Positions 9,396 through 18,775 of a stretch of DNA of 64,000 nucleotides are shown in pieces. Made by a program: the position numbers and the translations under genes. The DNA is from Saprospiraceae bacterium (GTDB lineage: Bacteria; Bacteroidota; Bacteroidia; Chitinophagales; Saprospiraceae). The first letter of the stretch is position 1. Each line of letters begins with the position of its first letter. Below the pieces are notes generated by a model. The model was not told the DNA's origin. It made no database searches and saw only the letters and a program-made list of their open reading frames with translations. Location of the stretch: the NCBI GenBank assembly GCA_016710235.1, contig JADJLG010000001.1, positions 1,539,501 through 1,603,500 of the forward strand, written 5' to 3'.

Positions 9396-10490
9396 ATGAA
9401 TTTTGAAGAAAAATATGCAAAGTTAATCACAGAGTATAGCCTCTATTTGAGACCGGGTGACCATTTGTTGATTCGAAGTACCACTTTGGCAGAAACACTG
9501 GTCAGGGAGATTTTCAGGCTTGCAAGTCAAAAAAATGTTCGTGTAGATATTGTATGGGAGTTTGACCAACAAGAAGAGATATTGTTGAGTTATGCCGACA
9601 AGGAAATCATTGCCAAACCGGATGAAAATTTGCTTGATTTGATTTCCAAGTGTACAGCATATTTATTGATAAGAGCACCATTTATCAATAGGAATAGATT
9701 TGTAGCTGATGCCGAGAAATTGAAACTCAGGACACAAGCAAGCGCAGAGTTTTCCAAAATTTATTTCCAAAGATTGGGGAATGGAAGTTTGAAAAGATCC
9801 TTATGTCAATATCCAACCGAAGCAGGAGCAAACTTTGCAGAAATGTCATTGGAGGATTACAAAAATTTCATCATACACGCTTGTTATTTAGATAAGGATG
9901 AACCTAGTGATCATTGGAAAAAATTGAGTCACATGCAGCAAGGAATTGTAGATTATTTAAATTCAAGCAAATGGATCAGTTATATTCATGGCAAACATCA
10001 ACTGACAGCTAGAGTTGAGGGACGAACCTGGATCAATTCTGATGGCAAATCCAACATGCCTTCTGGAGAAGTTTTTACCAGCCCAATTGAAGATCAAGTC
10101 AATGGAGAAATCTATTTTGATTTTCCAACAATGATGATGGGTCAAGATGTACATGGCATTTATCTGAAAGTCAAGGATGGATGGATTGAAGAATTCAAAG
10201 CAGATCAAGGTCAAGATGTTTTGGAGAAAGTTTTTGCCATCGAAGGTACAAGAAGGTTTGGGGAAATTGCAATTGGCACAAATTATAATATCACCAGGAC
10301 AACACGAAATATTTTATTTGACGAGAAAATAGGAGGTAGCGTACATATGGCAGTAGGACAATCATATTTGCAATGTGGAGGAAAAAATCAATCCAGCATT
10401 CATTGGGATTTGATAAAAAATATGCGCGATGGTGGCAAAATTATAGTAGATGACAAATTAATTTATGAAAACGGAGAGTTTCTCATTTAA
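9396..10490 (+). CDS. M29-family aminopeptidase
   Basis: This is a cytoplasmic metallo-aminopeptidase of family M29 (AmpS/PepS/aminopeptidase T). It starts with the family pattern YAKLITEYSLYLRPGDHLLI. The metal-binding half includes SGEVFTSPIEDQVNGEIYFD, the E/H-containing EFKADQGQDVL and, near the end, FDEKIGGSVHMAVGQSY. At 364 residues it has normal family length. It is preceded by the lipoprotein protease and followed 9 bp later by folA, all on one strand. Confidence 0.9.
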   Translation: MNFEEKYAKLITEYSLYLRPGDHLLIRSTTLAETLVREIFRLASQKNVRVDIVWEFDQQEEILLSYADKEIIAKPDENLLDLISKCTAYLLIRAPFINRNRFVADAEKLKLRTQASAEFSKIYFQRLGNGSLKRSLCQYPTEAGANFAEMSLEDYKNFIIHACYLDKDEPSDHWKKLSHMQQGIVDYLNSSKWISYIHGKHQLTARVEGRTWINSDGKSNMPSGEVFTSPIEDQVNGEIYFDFPTMMMGQDVHGIYLKVKDGWIEEFKADQGQDVLEKVFAIEGTRRFGEIAIGTNYNITRTTRNILFDEKIGGSVHMAVGQSYLQCGGKNQSSIHWDLIKNMRDGGKIIVDDKLIYENGEFLI

Positions 10491-10499
10491 TATAAATTC

Positions 10500-11009
10500 A
10501 TGATCATTTCCAGTATAGTTGCTTGTGCTCACAATAAAGTAATCGGCAGAAAAAACGAGATTCCATGGTATCTGCCGGCGGATTTAAAATTTTTTAAAAA
10601 AGTCACCAGCGGGCATCCTGTGATCATGGGCCGAAAGTGTTTTGAGAGTATAGGCAGACCATTGCCTTACAGGACAAATATCATTATTACCAGAGATCCA
10701 TATTATATTGTGAGTAACTGCTTGATAGCTCACAGTTCGGAAGAAGCTATACGAATGGCTTCAGAGATTGATAACGATGAAATTTTCATCATAGGAGGAG
10801 GTGAAATTTATAATCAAACTATACATTACTGGCATAAAATTTATATGACGGAAGTGGATTTAAATGTACCTGATGGCGATACATTTTTTCCTGCATTGGA
10901 TTTCAGTAAGTGGGAGCGCCTCAATGTTGAATCTCATCTCCCGGATGAACAGAATAAATACCCTTATCAATTTAGTACATGGATGAAAAAAACATCAAAG
11001 AAGATCTGA
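10500..11009 (+). CDS. folA: Dihydrofolate reductase
   Basis: This enzyme reduces dihydrofolate to tetrahydrofolate with NADPH. The N-terminal ISSIVACAHNKVIG and IPWYLPADLKFFKKVT contain the catalytic aspartate (D28) and substrate-pocket residues. VIMGRKCFESIG and IIGGGEIY are the NADPH-binding motifs. At 169 residues it has the standard bacterial length. It overlaps the following DUF2851 gene by 31 bp in another frame, which implies translational coupling. Confidence 0.97.
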   Translation: MIISSIVACAHNKVIGRKNEIPWYLPADLKFFKKVTSGHPVIMGRKCFESIGRPLPYRTNIIITRDPYYIVSNCLIAHSSEEAIRMASEIDNDEIFIIGGGEIYNQTIHYWHKIYMTEVDLNVPDGDTFFPALDFSKWERLNVESHLPDEQNKYPYQFSTWMKKTSKKI

Positions 11010-12271
11010 TACAATACGTATGGAACTCTAGATTGCTCTCAGGCAAAATATTGCAAACTACCACGGGACAACTATTGCAAATAATTCACCCCGGTGTTTG
11101 GAATATTCATCAGGGTCCCGATTTTTTAATGGCTAAGGTCAAGATAGATGAGGTAGTCTGGGTAGGGCATATTGAAATACATGTCTTCAGTTCAGACTGG
11201 GTTTTGCATGGACACAAAGGAGATGAAAGATATGAAAATGTAATTCTTCATGTTGTGTATAAGAATGACAGTAAGCAGAATTTCCCTGCGGACCAATCTT
11301 ATTGTTTGGAGTTGAAGGAACTGTTATCTCCGGATTTGCTCATACAATATGAAGCTTTAAAAAACACAGCTTACAAACTGCCTTGTGCAGAATGGATCCA
11401 AAAAGTACCCGAGCACATCAAAAACAACCAGTTAGATCGAATGCTGGCAGAACGTTGGGAAAACAGAGCTGTAAAAATAAAATCACATTTGGGGAATAAT
11501 TACGATTGGGAACATCTTCTCTGGCAATACATTGCACATTACATGGTGACCCCAGCCAACAGTGATGCAATGGAAATGCTATTTGGGAAACTTGATTTTA
11601 GTATCATAAGACGCTTGGCAAATCGTCAGTTTGAAATGGAAGCATTATTATTTGGGACGGCGGGGTTTTTGAATGATGAAGAGGGAGATGAGTATTACTT
11701 AAAATTGCTGAATGAGTTCAAATACCAAGAAAGAAAATTTGGAATTCAAAAAATGGCGTGGCACATCTGGAAATTTTTACGAATGAGGCCACAACATTTT
11801 CCAACTTTGAGATTGGCTCAACTATCCGGAATGATGAGCCATAGCATTCCTTTATTTGATCAAATCCTGCAAGCACAAGATACGAGCGAAGTCCGGCGAT
11901 TACTTCAACAACCTGTAAGCGATTTTTGGTGTGATCATTTTCATTTTAAAGATAGCGCTCATCCTAAGAAAATTAAACACATTGGAAAGCAAGTGCAGGA
12001 TTTGCTCTTGATCAATGCAGTTTGTCCTGTTTTATATTATTATGGACAAGTTATGAATAAAACTGAGTTATGTGATAAAGCATTTCGATGGATTCAAACT
12101 ATACCGGCAGAACAAAATTCAATTCTTAAACTGTACTCTTCTGAATCATGGCTAGCTCAGCATGCAGGTGATAGTCAAGCTATGCTCCAATTGAATAAGC
12201 AGTATTGTTCGTTGAAGAAATGTTTACAATGTCAAATTGGTAATTATGTCTTACATCATAAACTCAAATGA
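10979..12271 (+). CDS. DUF2851 family protein
   Basis: This 430-residue cytoplasmic protein has no signal peptide. It shows the DUF2851 signature near residues 30-75: HPGVWNIHQGPDFL, then WVGHIEIHVFSSDW and HGHKGDERYENVILHVVY. The family is common in Bacteroidota; its biochemical role is not established, although the N-terminal pattern of charged and aromatic residues has suggested a nuclease-like fold. It starts inside folA. Confidence 0.85.
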   Translation: MDEKNIKEDLIQYVWNSRLLSGKILQTTTGQLLQIIHPGVWNIHQGPDFLMAKVKIDEVVWVGHIEIHVFSSDWVLHGHKGDERYENVILHVVYKNDSKQNFPADQSYCLELKELLSPDLLIQYEALKNTAYKLPCAEWIQKVPEHIKNNQLDRMLAERWENRAVKIKSHLGNNYDWEHLLWQYIAHYMVTPANSDAMEMLFGKLDFSIIRRLANRQFEMEALLFGTAGFLNDEEGDEYYLKLLNEFKYQERKFGIQKMAWHIWKFLRMRPQHFPTLRLAQLSGMMSHSIPLFDQILQAQDTSEVRRLLQQPVSDFWCDHFHFKDSAHPKKIKHIGKQVQDLLLINAVCPVLYYYGQVMNKTELCDKAFRWIQTIPAEQNSILKLYSSESWLAQHAGDSQAMLQLNKQYCSLKKCLQCQIGNYVLHHKLK

Positions 12272-12340
12272 TGGACTGTGGAATTAGAATTATTTGAGAA
12301 AGGCTTATAAACAAATCGAATGAGTTTGTCAATCTGCAAC

Positions 12341-12967
12341 TTATTGTATTTTTTGGAAATGTAGTTTGAGCAAATCGTTTTGGGCTACAAAAGAATTTTG
12401 AGTTCTTTCTTGGATTTCAAAATTTTGAATTATATTTTTATTTTCATCAGAGAAGACAAATTGGTTGTCTTTCACATCCCATTGATACAATTTAAAAATG
12501 AATCTGGAAATCAAATCTCCTTTAGTTTTGATTGAGCCATCTTCAAAGAGCTGTACCTCAAAAATCTGCTGATCAAGAAAACTAGCCAATCCTGATATAG
12601 ACTCTGTTGAGAGTTGGTCTGCATATTTTCCGATCTCATCTCCTACATTTCCTAACTGAATTCCTATTTGGGATATAGACTTAGCAAATGCAGTAGCTGA
12701 ATATTCTACCTTTCCTTCAATGGTACTCGTATCAATCTTGGTCAAATCCAAATCAGTCATATGTTGTGCTTCTGACAATGCTTTTTGTGCGGACTTCATT
12801 CCTACTTCCACAGAGTCCCTCAATCCCGGCATTTGCAATTTATTTTTTTGCAGTTCGATGCGAACCTTGTACATTCCGCTGAACTGTTGTCTTGGAGAAA
12901 TGGATTTGGTTGCACAAGCTCCAAGAGCAAGACAAAGTGCAGAGATTTTAAAGAAGAATAAATTCAT
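12341..12967 (-). CDS. Hypothetical lipoprotein
   Basis: The function is not recognised. I prefer the ATG at 12967 because it gives a clean lipoprotein signal (MNLFFFKISALCLALGAC). The ATG at 13000 would overlap the upstream gene and add a polar tail before the signal. The body has a helical, Lys/Gln-rich part and ends in a beta-rich stretch (FVFSDENKNI, then FVAQNDLLKLHF) of the kind seen in small lipocalin-like proteins. It follows the DUF4197 gene by 13 bp on the same strand. Confidence 0.6.
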   Translation of the reverse strand: MNLFFFKISALCLALGACATKSISPRQQFSGMYKVRIELQKNKLQMPGLRDSVEVGMKSAQKALSEAQHMTDLDLTKIDTSTIEGKVEYSATAFAKSISQIGIQLGNVGDEIGKYADQLSTESISGLASFLDQQIFEVQLFEDGSIKTKGDLISRFIFKLYQWDVKDNQFVFSDENKNIIQNFEIQERTQNSFVAQNDLLKLHFQKIQ

Positions 12968-12980
12968 TTTTGAATCAATA

Positions 12981-13709
12981 TTATTTGTCTTGTTTGGCAA
13001 ATACTTTTTTCAAAAGATCAGAAGTTCTGGCTGCTAAATTATTCCTGATATTTTTTTCTTCAATTGCAATCTTGCTGAATAGGGCGTCTAAAGCCTTGTT
13101 TGTCACGTACGCAGCTATATCAGGATTTGCTTGTTTGACAAAAGGAATTTTATTGTAACTAGTCACTGCCGAGGACCACAAATCAAGAGCACCCTGTTGA
13201 TTTAGTGCCTGAGTGATCACCGGATTAAATTCTGCGTATAATGCCTGGGTGGTCGTTTTTTGAAGATATTCGGTAGCGGCATTGTCTGAGCCACGTAGAA
13301 TATTCCAGGCGTCTTTGATAGTAATTTGCTTGATCGCTTGTACGAATATTGGTTTTGCCTTTTTTGCGGCATCTTCAGCAGCGTAGTTGATTTTACGGAC
13401 CATGTCATCTTCGAGTTTTGTAAATCCCGGAATTACTCGAAGTTTGTCGCAAACATTTTTGGCATCTTGTGGCAAGGCTATCTTGTATATACTTTTATAA
13501 AAGGCATCCCTTGCACTTAATTGATCAGAGCCTTTACTTGTGCCTGAAGTCAAAGCTTCTTTCAAACCCATTGCGACTTCCTCAGTACTTACTTCTTCAA
13601 GACCAACCTCTTTTAGAATGTTACCAAATTGTCCACTGCATGACACAAATGTGAGCATCAGAACAACTACCGGTATTGAAATATAAAATCGATTTATCAT
13701 GTTTGACAT
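12981..13709 (-). CDS. DUF4197 domain lipoprotein
   Basis: This is a predicted lipoprotein (lipobox TFVSC) with the DUF4197 helical domain. GLKEAL is followed by LSARDAFYKS, NYAAEDAAKKAKPIF, ITIKDAWNILRGSDNAATEYL and the C-terminal EEKNIRNNLAARTSDLLKKVF. The family is found in many Gram-negative genomes and has no known activity. A second start at 13700 (MINRF) is possible. It is probably cotranscribed with the small lipoprotein gene downstream. Confidence 0.85.
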   Translation of the reverse strand: MSNMINRFYISIPVVVLMLTFVSCSGQFGNILKEVGLEEVSTEEVAMGLKEALTSGTSKGSDQLSARDAFYKSIYKIALPQDAKNVCDKLRVIPGFTKLEDDMVRKINYAAEDAAKKAKPIFVQAIKQITIKDAWNILRGSDNAATEYLQKTTTQALYAEFNPVITQALNQQGALDLWSSAVTSYNKIPFVKQANPDIAAYVTNKALDALFSKIAIEEKNIRNNLAARTSDLLKKVFAKQDK

Positions 13710-13765
13710 TTTTATTAATTAGACGAATGGTTTTGAATTTAGTTGGTTAAAATCTTGTGAAATTT

Positions 13766-14593
13766 TTATAAAATTACGGGATGAGGCCAACAATATTCCA
13801 ATTGAATATTTTCTCCGTAGAAAATCCTTGTAGTTTTTTCGAAATTACTCGACAAATCAGAAACATAAAATCGGTTTGTATTTTTTGCACCTGAAAGATT
13901 CTCTAAGCTTTCATTCTTGAGGATTTGTTTAAGTTTTGTAGCTACTACTTCTGCAGAATCGACAACACCGATTTGATGTTTGAAAAAAGCAGAAATTTCT
14001 TTTTTGATCAAAGGATAGTGTGTGCATGCGAGTACCAAGGTATCAATTCCTGCCAGGTGTGGGTCATCTAAGTATTGGTGCAAGATGGCATCACTGATAT
14101 GATCGTTGTAAAATCCCTCTTCAATCATGGGAGCAAGGAGAGGCGTCGCCAAGGCCGAATATCGGAGTTTCGGTTTCCTCCGACTGAATTTTTCTTGATA
14201 GACATTGGATTTGACAGTAGTACTGGTTGCTATGAGACCTACGTGGTGAATTTCCTCTTTGGATATGATGTATTCCACCATGGGGTCGATTACGTTGATC
14301 ACCGGGACATTGCCCTTGAATTCGTCTCTAAGCACTTCATAAGCAGCTGCTGAAGCCGTATTACACGCGATAACGAGAGCCTTACAATGTTGTTTGTTGA
14401 CAAGAAAATCTGCAATTGAAAGTGCATAAGAGCGGATCAAATCAATTGATTTGTCTCCGTAGGGCATGTGAGCAGAATCACCAAAGTAAAGGATCTGCTC
14501 ACCGGGAAGGATCTTTTCAATTTCATGGGCGACTGTCAAGCCACCTATGCCTGAATCAAATATGCCTATTGGAAGTTCCCGGCGGCCAGACAA
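13766..14593 (-). CDS. murI: Glutamate racemase
   Basis: MurI interconverts L- and D-glutamate for peptidoglycan. The motif GIFDSGIGGLTV carries the conserved Asp-Ser pair. The two catalytic cysteines are C77 in VIACNTASA and C190 in VLACTHYPL. At 275 residues it has normal length. It lies 25 bp downstream of the second ompH gene, the usual Bacteroidota order of ompH-ompH-murI. Confidence 0.97.
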   Translation of the reverse strand: MSGRRELPIGIFDSGIGGLTVAHEIEKILPGEQILYFGDSAHMPYGDKSIDLIRSYALSIADFLVNKQHCKALVIACNTASAAAYEVLRDEFKGNVPVINVIDPMVEYIISKEEIHHVGLIATSTTVKSNVYQEKFSRRKPKLRYSALATPLLAPMIEEGFYNDHISDAILHQYLDDPHLAGIDTLVLACTHYPLIKKEISAFFKHQIGVVDSAEVVATKLKQILKNESLENLSGAKNTNRFYVSDLSSNFEKTTRIFYGENIQLEYCWPHPVIL

Positions 14594-14618
14594 TGTATTT
14601 TAATTATTTTCGACGAAA

Positions 14619-15137
14619 TTAAATGCCCAGCTTTGTTTTTACCAGAGCCGTTACATCCATGGTTTCTTGCGCATACAAAAGGATTCCTGCGCTTGAATCA
14701 AATATGTAGGTAAACTGATTTTCTGTGGCCACTTGCTTTATAGCAGTATTTACCTTGTCCAGAAGTGGTTGCAATTTCTGCTGGCGTTTTGTGGCCAGTT
14801 CTTTTTGCATGTCTTCCTCAAACTTACTGATCTCGGTTTCTTGTGCTTTCAGTTTGCCCGCTTCCTCGTCAAGAGCTTTTGGCGAGATTTCTCCTGATTG
14901 TTCTCTTCTCTGTAGATCTTGATATTTGGTTTGAAGATCCTGTACCATTTGTTGGCCTTTTTTCTCCAATTGAGTTTGTAAAGCTTGCAGTTCTGCATCA
15001 GCTTGTTTGACTTCAGGCATTTCAGACAACAATGCCTGAGAATTCAAATAGCCAAATTTTTGTGCAGAAAGATTCGAAGAATTAAATAAAGAAATAAGGA
15101 TTATTCCTAATGACAATAAAAATAACTTGAATTTCAT
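14619..15137 (-). CDS. OmpH/Skp family periplasmic chaperone (second copy)
   Basis: This is a periplasmic chaperone of the OmpH/Skp family that holds unfolded outer-membrane proteins. A signal peptide ends near NLSAQKFGYLN. The family's SQALLSEMPEVKQADAEL segment comes next, followed by a long Lys/Gln/Glu coiled-coil (about residues 50-130) and the beta-strand return FTYIFDSSAGILLYA. It is a diverged tandem paralogue of the gene at 15196. Confidence 0.9.
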   Translation of the reverse strand: MKFKLFLLSLGIILISLFNSSNLSAQKFGYLNSQALLSEMPEVKQADAELQALQTQLEKKGQQMVQDLQTKYQDLQRREQSGEISPKALDEEAGKLKAQETEISKFEEDMQKELATKRQQKLQPLLDKVNTAIKQVATENQFTYIFDSSAGILLYAQETMDVTALVKTKLGI

Positions 15138-15195
15138 TTTGTATGCTTAATAATTGAGTGTGCAAATATAGACTTTTAGACAGATAGCAAAAGTC

Positions 15196-15717
15196 TTAGC
15201 GAGGCATCATCTTTATCTTTTTGATGATTTCTTCTGTCTTGTCCATTTCTTTAGAGTAATATATGACTCCGGCGGATCCGCTAGTATCCAATATTACATC
15301 CAGACTTTTTCCGACGGCATAATCCTGGATGGCGCCATACACCCTTTCCTGAATCGGCCTGACAAGATCTTGACGTTTGCGGAACAATTCGCCCTCTTCA
15401 CCAAATTTGTCTTTTTGGAGCTTACGGACGTCCTTTTCCTTGTTCATGATCTCTTCTTCTTTGGCTTTTTTCTGCTCTTCAGTAAGAAGGACCTGTTCCG
15501 CCTGGTACTTATTGTACATGGCCTTGATCTTGTCATATTCCAACGAAATTTCTTGCTTCCAAGTCGCAGCCATTTTGTCTAATTCTTCTTGGGCTTTTTT
15601 GTAATCATCGACACTTTCGAGCACTTTGTTTACATCAACGAGTGCAAACTTTTGAGCATTCACTTGGCTAAAGCACATTGCCAGAGCGGCAAAAAAGAGG
15701 GATTTCAATAAATTCAT
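15196..15717 (-). CDS. OmpH/Skp family periplasmic chaperone (first copy)
   Basis: This has the same architecture as its neighbour: signal peptide, KFALVDVNKVLESVDDYKKA, a charged coiled-coil, then DVILDTSGSAGVIYYSKEMD. It is first in a unit with the second ompH and murI. A -7 box (TACCTTTG) lies about 34 bp before the start. The gene for BamA, often just upstream in this phylum, is absent here; an AT-rich spacer and a divergent protease gene occupy that side. Confidence 0.9.
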   Translation of the reverse strand: MNLLKSLFFAALAMCFSQVNAQKFALVDVNKVLESVDDYKKAQEELDKMAATWKQEISLEYDKIKAMYNKYQAEQVLLTEEQKKAKEEEIMNKEKDVRKLQKDKFGEEGELFRKRQDLVRPIQERVYGAIQDYAVGKSLDVILDTSGSAGVIYYSKEMDKTEEIIKKIKMMPR

Positions 15718-15750
15718 TTTTTAATTTTTTGATGTTTTAAAACTCTGATT

Positions 15751-15758
15751 CAAAGGTA
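15751..15758 (-). promoter_or_regulatory. Bacteroidota -7 box for the ompH-ompH-murI unit
   Basis: On the minus strand this reads TACCTTTG, a full match to TAnnTTTG. It lies 34-41 bp upstream of the ATG at 15717. No clear TTG -33 element is found at the expected distance. Confidence 0.4.
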
Positions 15759-15976
15759 GTGGACTTTTTCGAACTACACACTACTGAGACTCAGGGACTC
15801 TAACTCCGTTTAAAAGTCAACCGTTTGGCAAATAATGGATTTAACGAGAATTTAACCACCGGCATTTATTTATATATAAATTAAATAAATATTAAATATT
15901 TTAAATATAATAATTAACAATATAAAATATTGAAAAAAATAATTTTTATGCTCATTAATTTTTCAAATTACTTATT

Positions 15977-15984
15977 TAGTTTTG
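15977..15984 (+). promoter_or_regulatory. Bacteroidota -7 box before the secreted metalloprotease
   Basis: TAGTTTTG matches TAnnTTTG and lies 27 bp before the ATG at 16011, inside an extremely AT-rich stretch. No good -33 element is seen. The 293-bp spacer 15718-16010 holds this and the opposite-strand box at 15751, and nothing else I recognise. Confidence 0.4.
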
Positions 15985-16010
15985 CCTTTTAATCACTTTA
16001 AATATTCCGC

Positions 16011-17825
16011 ATGAAAAACCGAATCCTATCCCGCCAACTGTGGCTTTTTCTCCTATTGTTAACATCGAGCAGAATGTTTGCCCAAGTGGTAAACTTTCCA
16101 CAAGTGCCCATGCCTCCGGGATTGCCAGCCGGACAAGTAGGTTTACATCAATATCTGATCTCGAGTGCTGACGTGATCAACTCCCAGATTGTCTCTGTGT
16201 CAAAATCAAACTTGATCCAAGCGATTACCAATGGCAATTTGTCCACCCTACTACCAGGAGACGGATCTCCCATGAGTTGGATAACTCTTCATTTTGATTA
16301 TACTTCAGAAACGAATTATGAATACATTGGACTGATTACAGACGATGCAGGTGAAGAATACATCAACATTAATATGCATGACAATCAGCTCTATATGGAA
16401 ATCAACACTGCCACAGGATTTTACAGGCTAATGCCTCTGAGCGATGATGTGCAGGTATTTCTCAATTACCAGGACAATTATGGTGATCAAACCTGTGTGG
16501 GCTTAAGCAATCCGGGAGATGGCACCTGGATCGAGCCTGATTGTAATATCCGGGTACCTGCTTGTGATATTAGGATGTTATTCATTATAACCGCTTCTGT
16601 AGCAAGTAGATACAATGGTGCCAACTTTTTGCCGGTTGCCGTTACACTTGTGGATCAAGCAAATTCTTCATTCAAAAGATCTGGAGTAGTCCACAGAATT
16701 ACTCTAGTAGGAATGGAGATTTCAAACGACGTAGGTGGAGATGGTGACGTTTTGTATGAGTTAGCTAGAATGAATATTTACTCTATCTTACTTTCCGGGC
16801 AATTAAAAACATTGAGAGAACAGTATCAAGCTGATGTATTGTTTGGAGTGATCAACGATATTTGCGGTCCGGGAGAGACCTATGCAGCAGCATCTACTCC
16901 AGCAACTAACGGACCTCCAAGCAATTATGCCGGCTGTTGTGCGGTCGCAAAAGTGGCTCAGGTACTCAATGCCGACTTTACTGGAATACATGAGATCGGA
17001 CATTGGCTCAACGGAAGGCATACCGACGATCCTACTGCACCTCCGGGAAGAGGCTATATTTTTACAGTACCCAATGTTTATACCAGAGGAACGCTGATGG
17101 ATAATACCAAAAACATGAAGAGGATAAATTATTACTCTACCCCAAAATTGAAACATTTGGGTGTACCTATCGGTGACGCCGATCATAATAATGTGTGCAA
17201 TATGAATGCTTATGGATGCACTGTAGCAGAACTAAAACCCAGTTCTACCTGCTCTTACACAAGCACATCAGACTTTGACAATGACTGTACACCAACTACT
17301 GTAACCATTGAAACCAAGCCAACAAGAAATTCTCCCACAAATTGCCACGTACCTGGAGTGACAGAGTATGAATTTTTCTACAGCACAAATGGTGTAAATT
17401 ATACTTTGATTTGCCCAAGATCCACCAGTAATATCTGTACATTCAATGTTCCGATATTCAATGTGCTTTTTGTTAAGACAAAAATTTATCATCAGGGCAA
17501 TGTATTTATCAATAGTAAAACTTTGCGCAAACAGTGCATAGCAGGTGTGACTAGCAGAGCAAAAGAAAGTATGGAGTGGGATGTGTTTCATTCACCAAGT
17601 GAAGATCAAATTGAAATTCATTGGTATCAGTCTTCCAACCAAATTTCTGCTGGCAGTCCTGTGTTCAGAATCTATAATGTTCAAGGAGTAGTGATTAAAG
17701 AAATCACTGGGAAGTCAGAATATGATATATTTGTACCATCGAGGAGTTTGGCTAACGGGATATATTATGTTCAGATGACTTATGACCATCAGACAGAAAT
17801 TAAGTCATTTTTCAAAGCAAATTAA
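16011..17825 (+). CDS. T9SS-secreted zinc metalloprotease (M12/M43-like)
   Basis: This is a secreted metalloprotease. A signal peptide (SSRMFAQ end) is followed by a propeptide-like N-terminal half. The zinc motif HEIGHWLNGRH has H327, E328, H331 and H337, and GTLMDN about 37 residues later is a likely Met-turn. The last ~80 residues (FRIYNVQGVVIKEI, then SLANGIYYVQM) form a T9SS type A sorting domain, so it is exported through T9SS and attached to or released from the surface. Several Cys pairs are consistent with an extracellular protein. The next gene starts 1 bp after the stop. Confidence 0.85.
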   Translation: MKNRILSRQLWLFLLLLTSSRMFAQVVNFPQVPMPPGLPAGQVGLHQYLISSADVINSQIVSVSKSNLIQAITNGNLSTLLPGDGSPMSWITLHFDYTSETNYEYIGLITDDAGEEYININMHDNQLYMEINTATGFYRLMPLSDDVQVFLNYQDNYGDQTCVGLSNPGDGTWIEPDCNIRVPACDIRMLFIITASVASRYNGANFLPVAVTLVDQANSSFKRSGVVHRITLVGMEISNDVGGDGDVLYELARMNIYSILLSGQLKTLREQYQADVLFGVINDICGPGETYAAASTPATNGPPSNYAGCCAVAKVAQVLNADFTGIHEIGHWLNGRHTDDPTAPPGRGYIFTVPNVYTRGTLMDNTKNMKRINYYSTPKLKHLGVPIGDADHNNVCNMNAYGCTVAELKPSSTCSYTSTSDFDNDCTPTTVTIETKPTRNSPTNCHVPGVTEYEFFYSTNGVNYTLICPRSTSNICTFNVPIFNVLFVKTKIYHQGNVFINSKTLRKQCIAGVTSRAKESMEWDVFHSPSEDQIEIHWYQSSNQISAGSPVFRIYNVQGVVIKEITGKSEYDIFVPSRSLANGIYYVQMTYDHQTEIKSFFKAN

Positions 17826-17826
17826 T

Positions 17827-18456
17827 ATGAAAAGCACATTCCTATTTGCATTAGTTTGTATGGTTTATACATACGTTCACGCACAAGAAAATCCTGTCCA
17901 AGCTAATATTGATGAAACAGCTGAATTTCAGCTGAACTGGGAGACACCTGATGCAATTGCATTTACCAGCTGCGAAATGCAGGAGGGAAACAGTCGAAAT
18001 ACGAGATATAATGGCTGTGCTACTGCCGTTGTAAATGGACAGAAGAAGTTCTATTATCCAAATGTATATTATTATCCTGAACTCAATAAAATTGACATTT
18101 CTTTGTACCAGTTTAATGACTTTGGTTCTCCAGTAGAACAGCTATTGTTGCAGAAATTTGATGCAGCACCCGGAAGTTTCACATTAGGAGAAACGATTTA
18201 CTGTAATGCAACTTATTATTATTTGAGGGAAGAAGGTTGTACTGCTTCTGGTAGTTATCATTTTGAAAGTAACCGGGAGGATAATTCGCACAATGTATTG
18301 AAAATAATAGATTTTAATCCTGTCACAAGAATTGTAAAAGCAAGATTCAGGTGCATGTTGAAATATGATTTTGATTTGCACAACAATATGTTTGAAGTTA
18401 GGGATTTGCAATTTGAAGATGGCATTATCATTGCCAAATTGATTAATGACTTTTAA
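17827..18456 (+). CDS. Small secreted protein of an unassigned family, paralogue of the gene at 41390
   Basis: The function is not recognised. The ATG at 17827 is preferred over the earlier in-frame codon because it begins a clean signal peptide (MKSTFLFALVCMVYTYVHAQ). The mature part is beta-rich and ends with the pattern LKIIDFNPVTRIVKARFR, then FEDGIIIAKL. The secreted protein at 41390 ends with the same pattern (LKIISYNEETGELKARFR, then FEDGVIHTTVF), and both share a G-C residue pair before it. It immediately follows the T9SS protease gene and precedes a strong terminator, so it is probably in the protease operon. Confidence 0.6.
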   Translation: MKSTFLFALVCMVYTYVHAQENPVQANIDETAEFQLNWETPDAIAFTSCEMQEGNSRNTRYNGCATAVVNGQKKFYYPNVYYYPELNKIDISLYQFNDFGSPVEQLLLQKFDAAPGSFTLGETIYCNATYYYLREEGCTASGSYHFESNREDNSHNVLKIIDFNPVTRIVKARFRCMLKYDFDLHNNMFEVRDLQFEDGIIIAKLINDF

Positions 18457-18536
18457 TTATTTATTTTGTTTTCATTTCTAGGTGAAAATTATATAGGGTG
18501 GATATTATCTTTATTACGCCTTCCTATTTAATCAGT

Positions 18537-18588
18537 GGAATCAGGTAAGTTTGATGATGAAAGGACAAACCTGATTCCATTTTTTTTG
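18537..18588 (+). terminator. Rho-independent terminator
   Basis: The stem GGAATCAGG / CCTGATTCC is perfect over 9 bp, with an inner TTTG/CAAA extension, and is followed by A and eight T residues. It closes the protease and small secreted protein unit 80 bp after the stop at 18456. The rest of the 18457-18775 spacer holds only the hutH promoter box. Confidence 0.75.
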
Positions 18589-18761
18589 ATGTTCTTTACT
18601 TGATTATTAACTGATAAAGTGATATCATATCTTTTGTTGCCATCATACCCACTTATTATTTCAATAATTCCTTATTCATTATCAAAGCATAATCAATAAA
18701 CTCGAGTAAAATTTCATTAGGTAAAATGAAAATACTGAAACTAGCTGGTAGAGATTATATT

Positions 18762-18769
18762 TATATTTG
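18762..18769 (+). promoter_or_regulatory. -7 box directly abutting the hutH start
   Basis: TATATTTG matches TAnnTTTG. The hutH ATG at 18776 is only 6 bp downstream of the box, which is where transcription would begin, so the mRNA may be leaderless. The TTG at 18767 that opens the longer reading frame is part of this box, which argues against that start. Confidence 0.4.
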
Positions 18770-18775
18770 GGGCTT

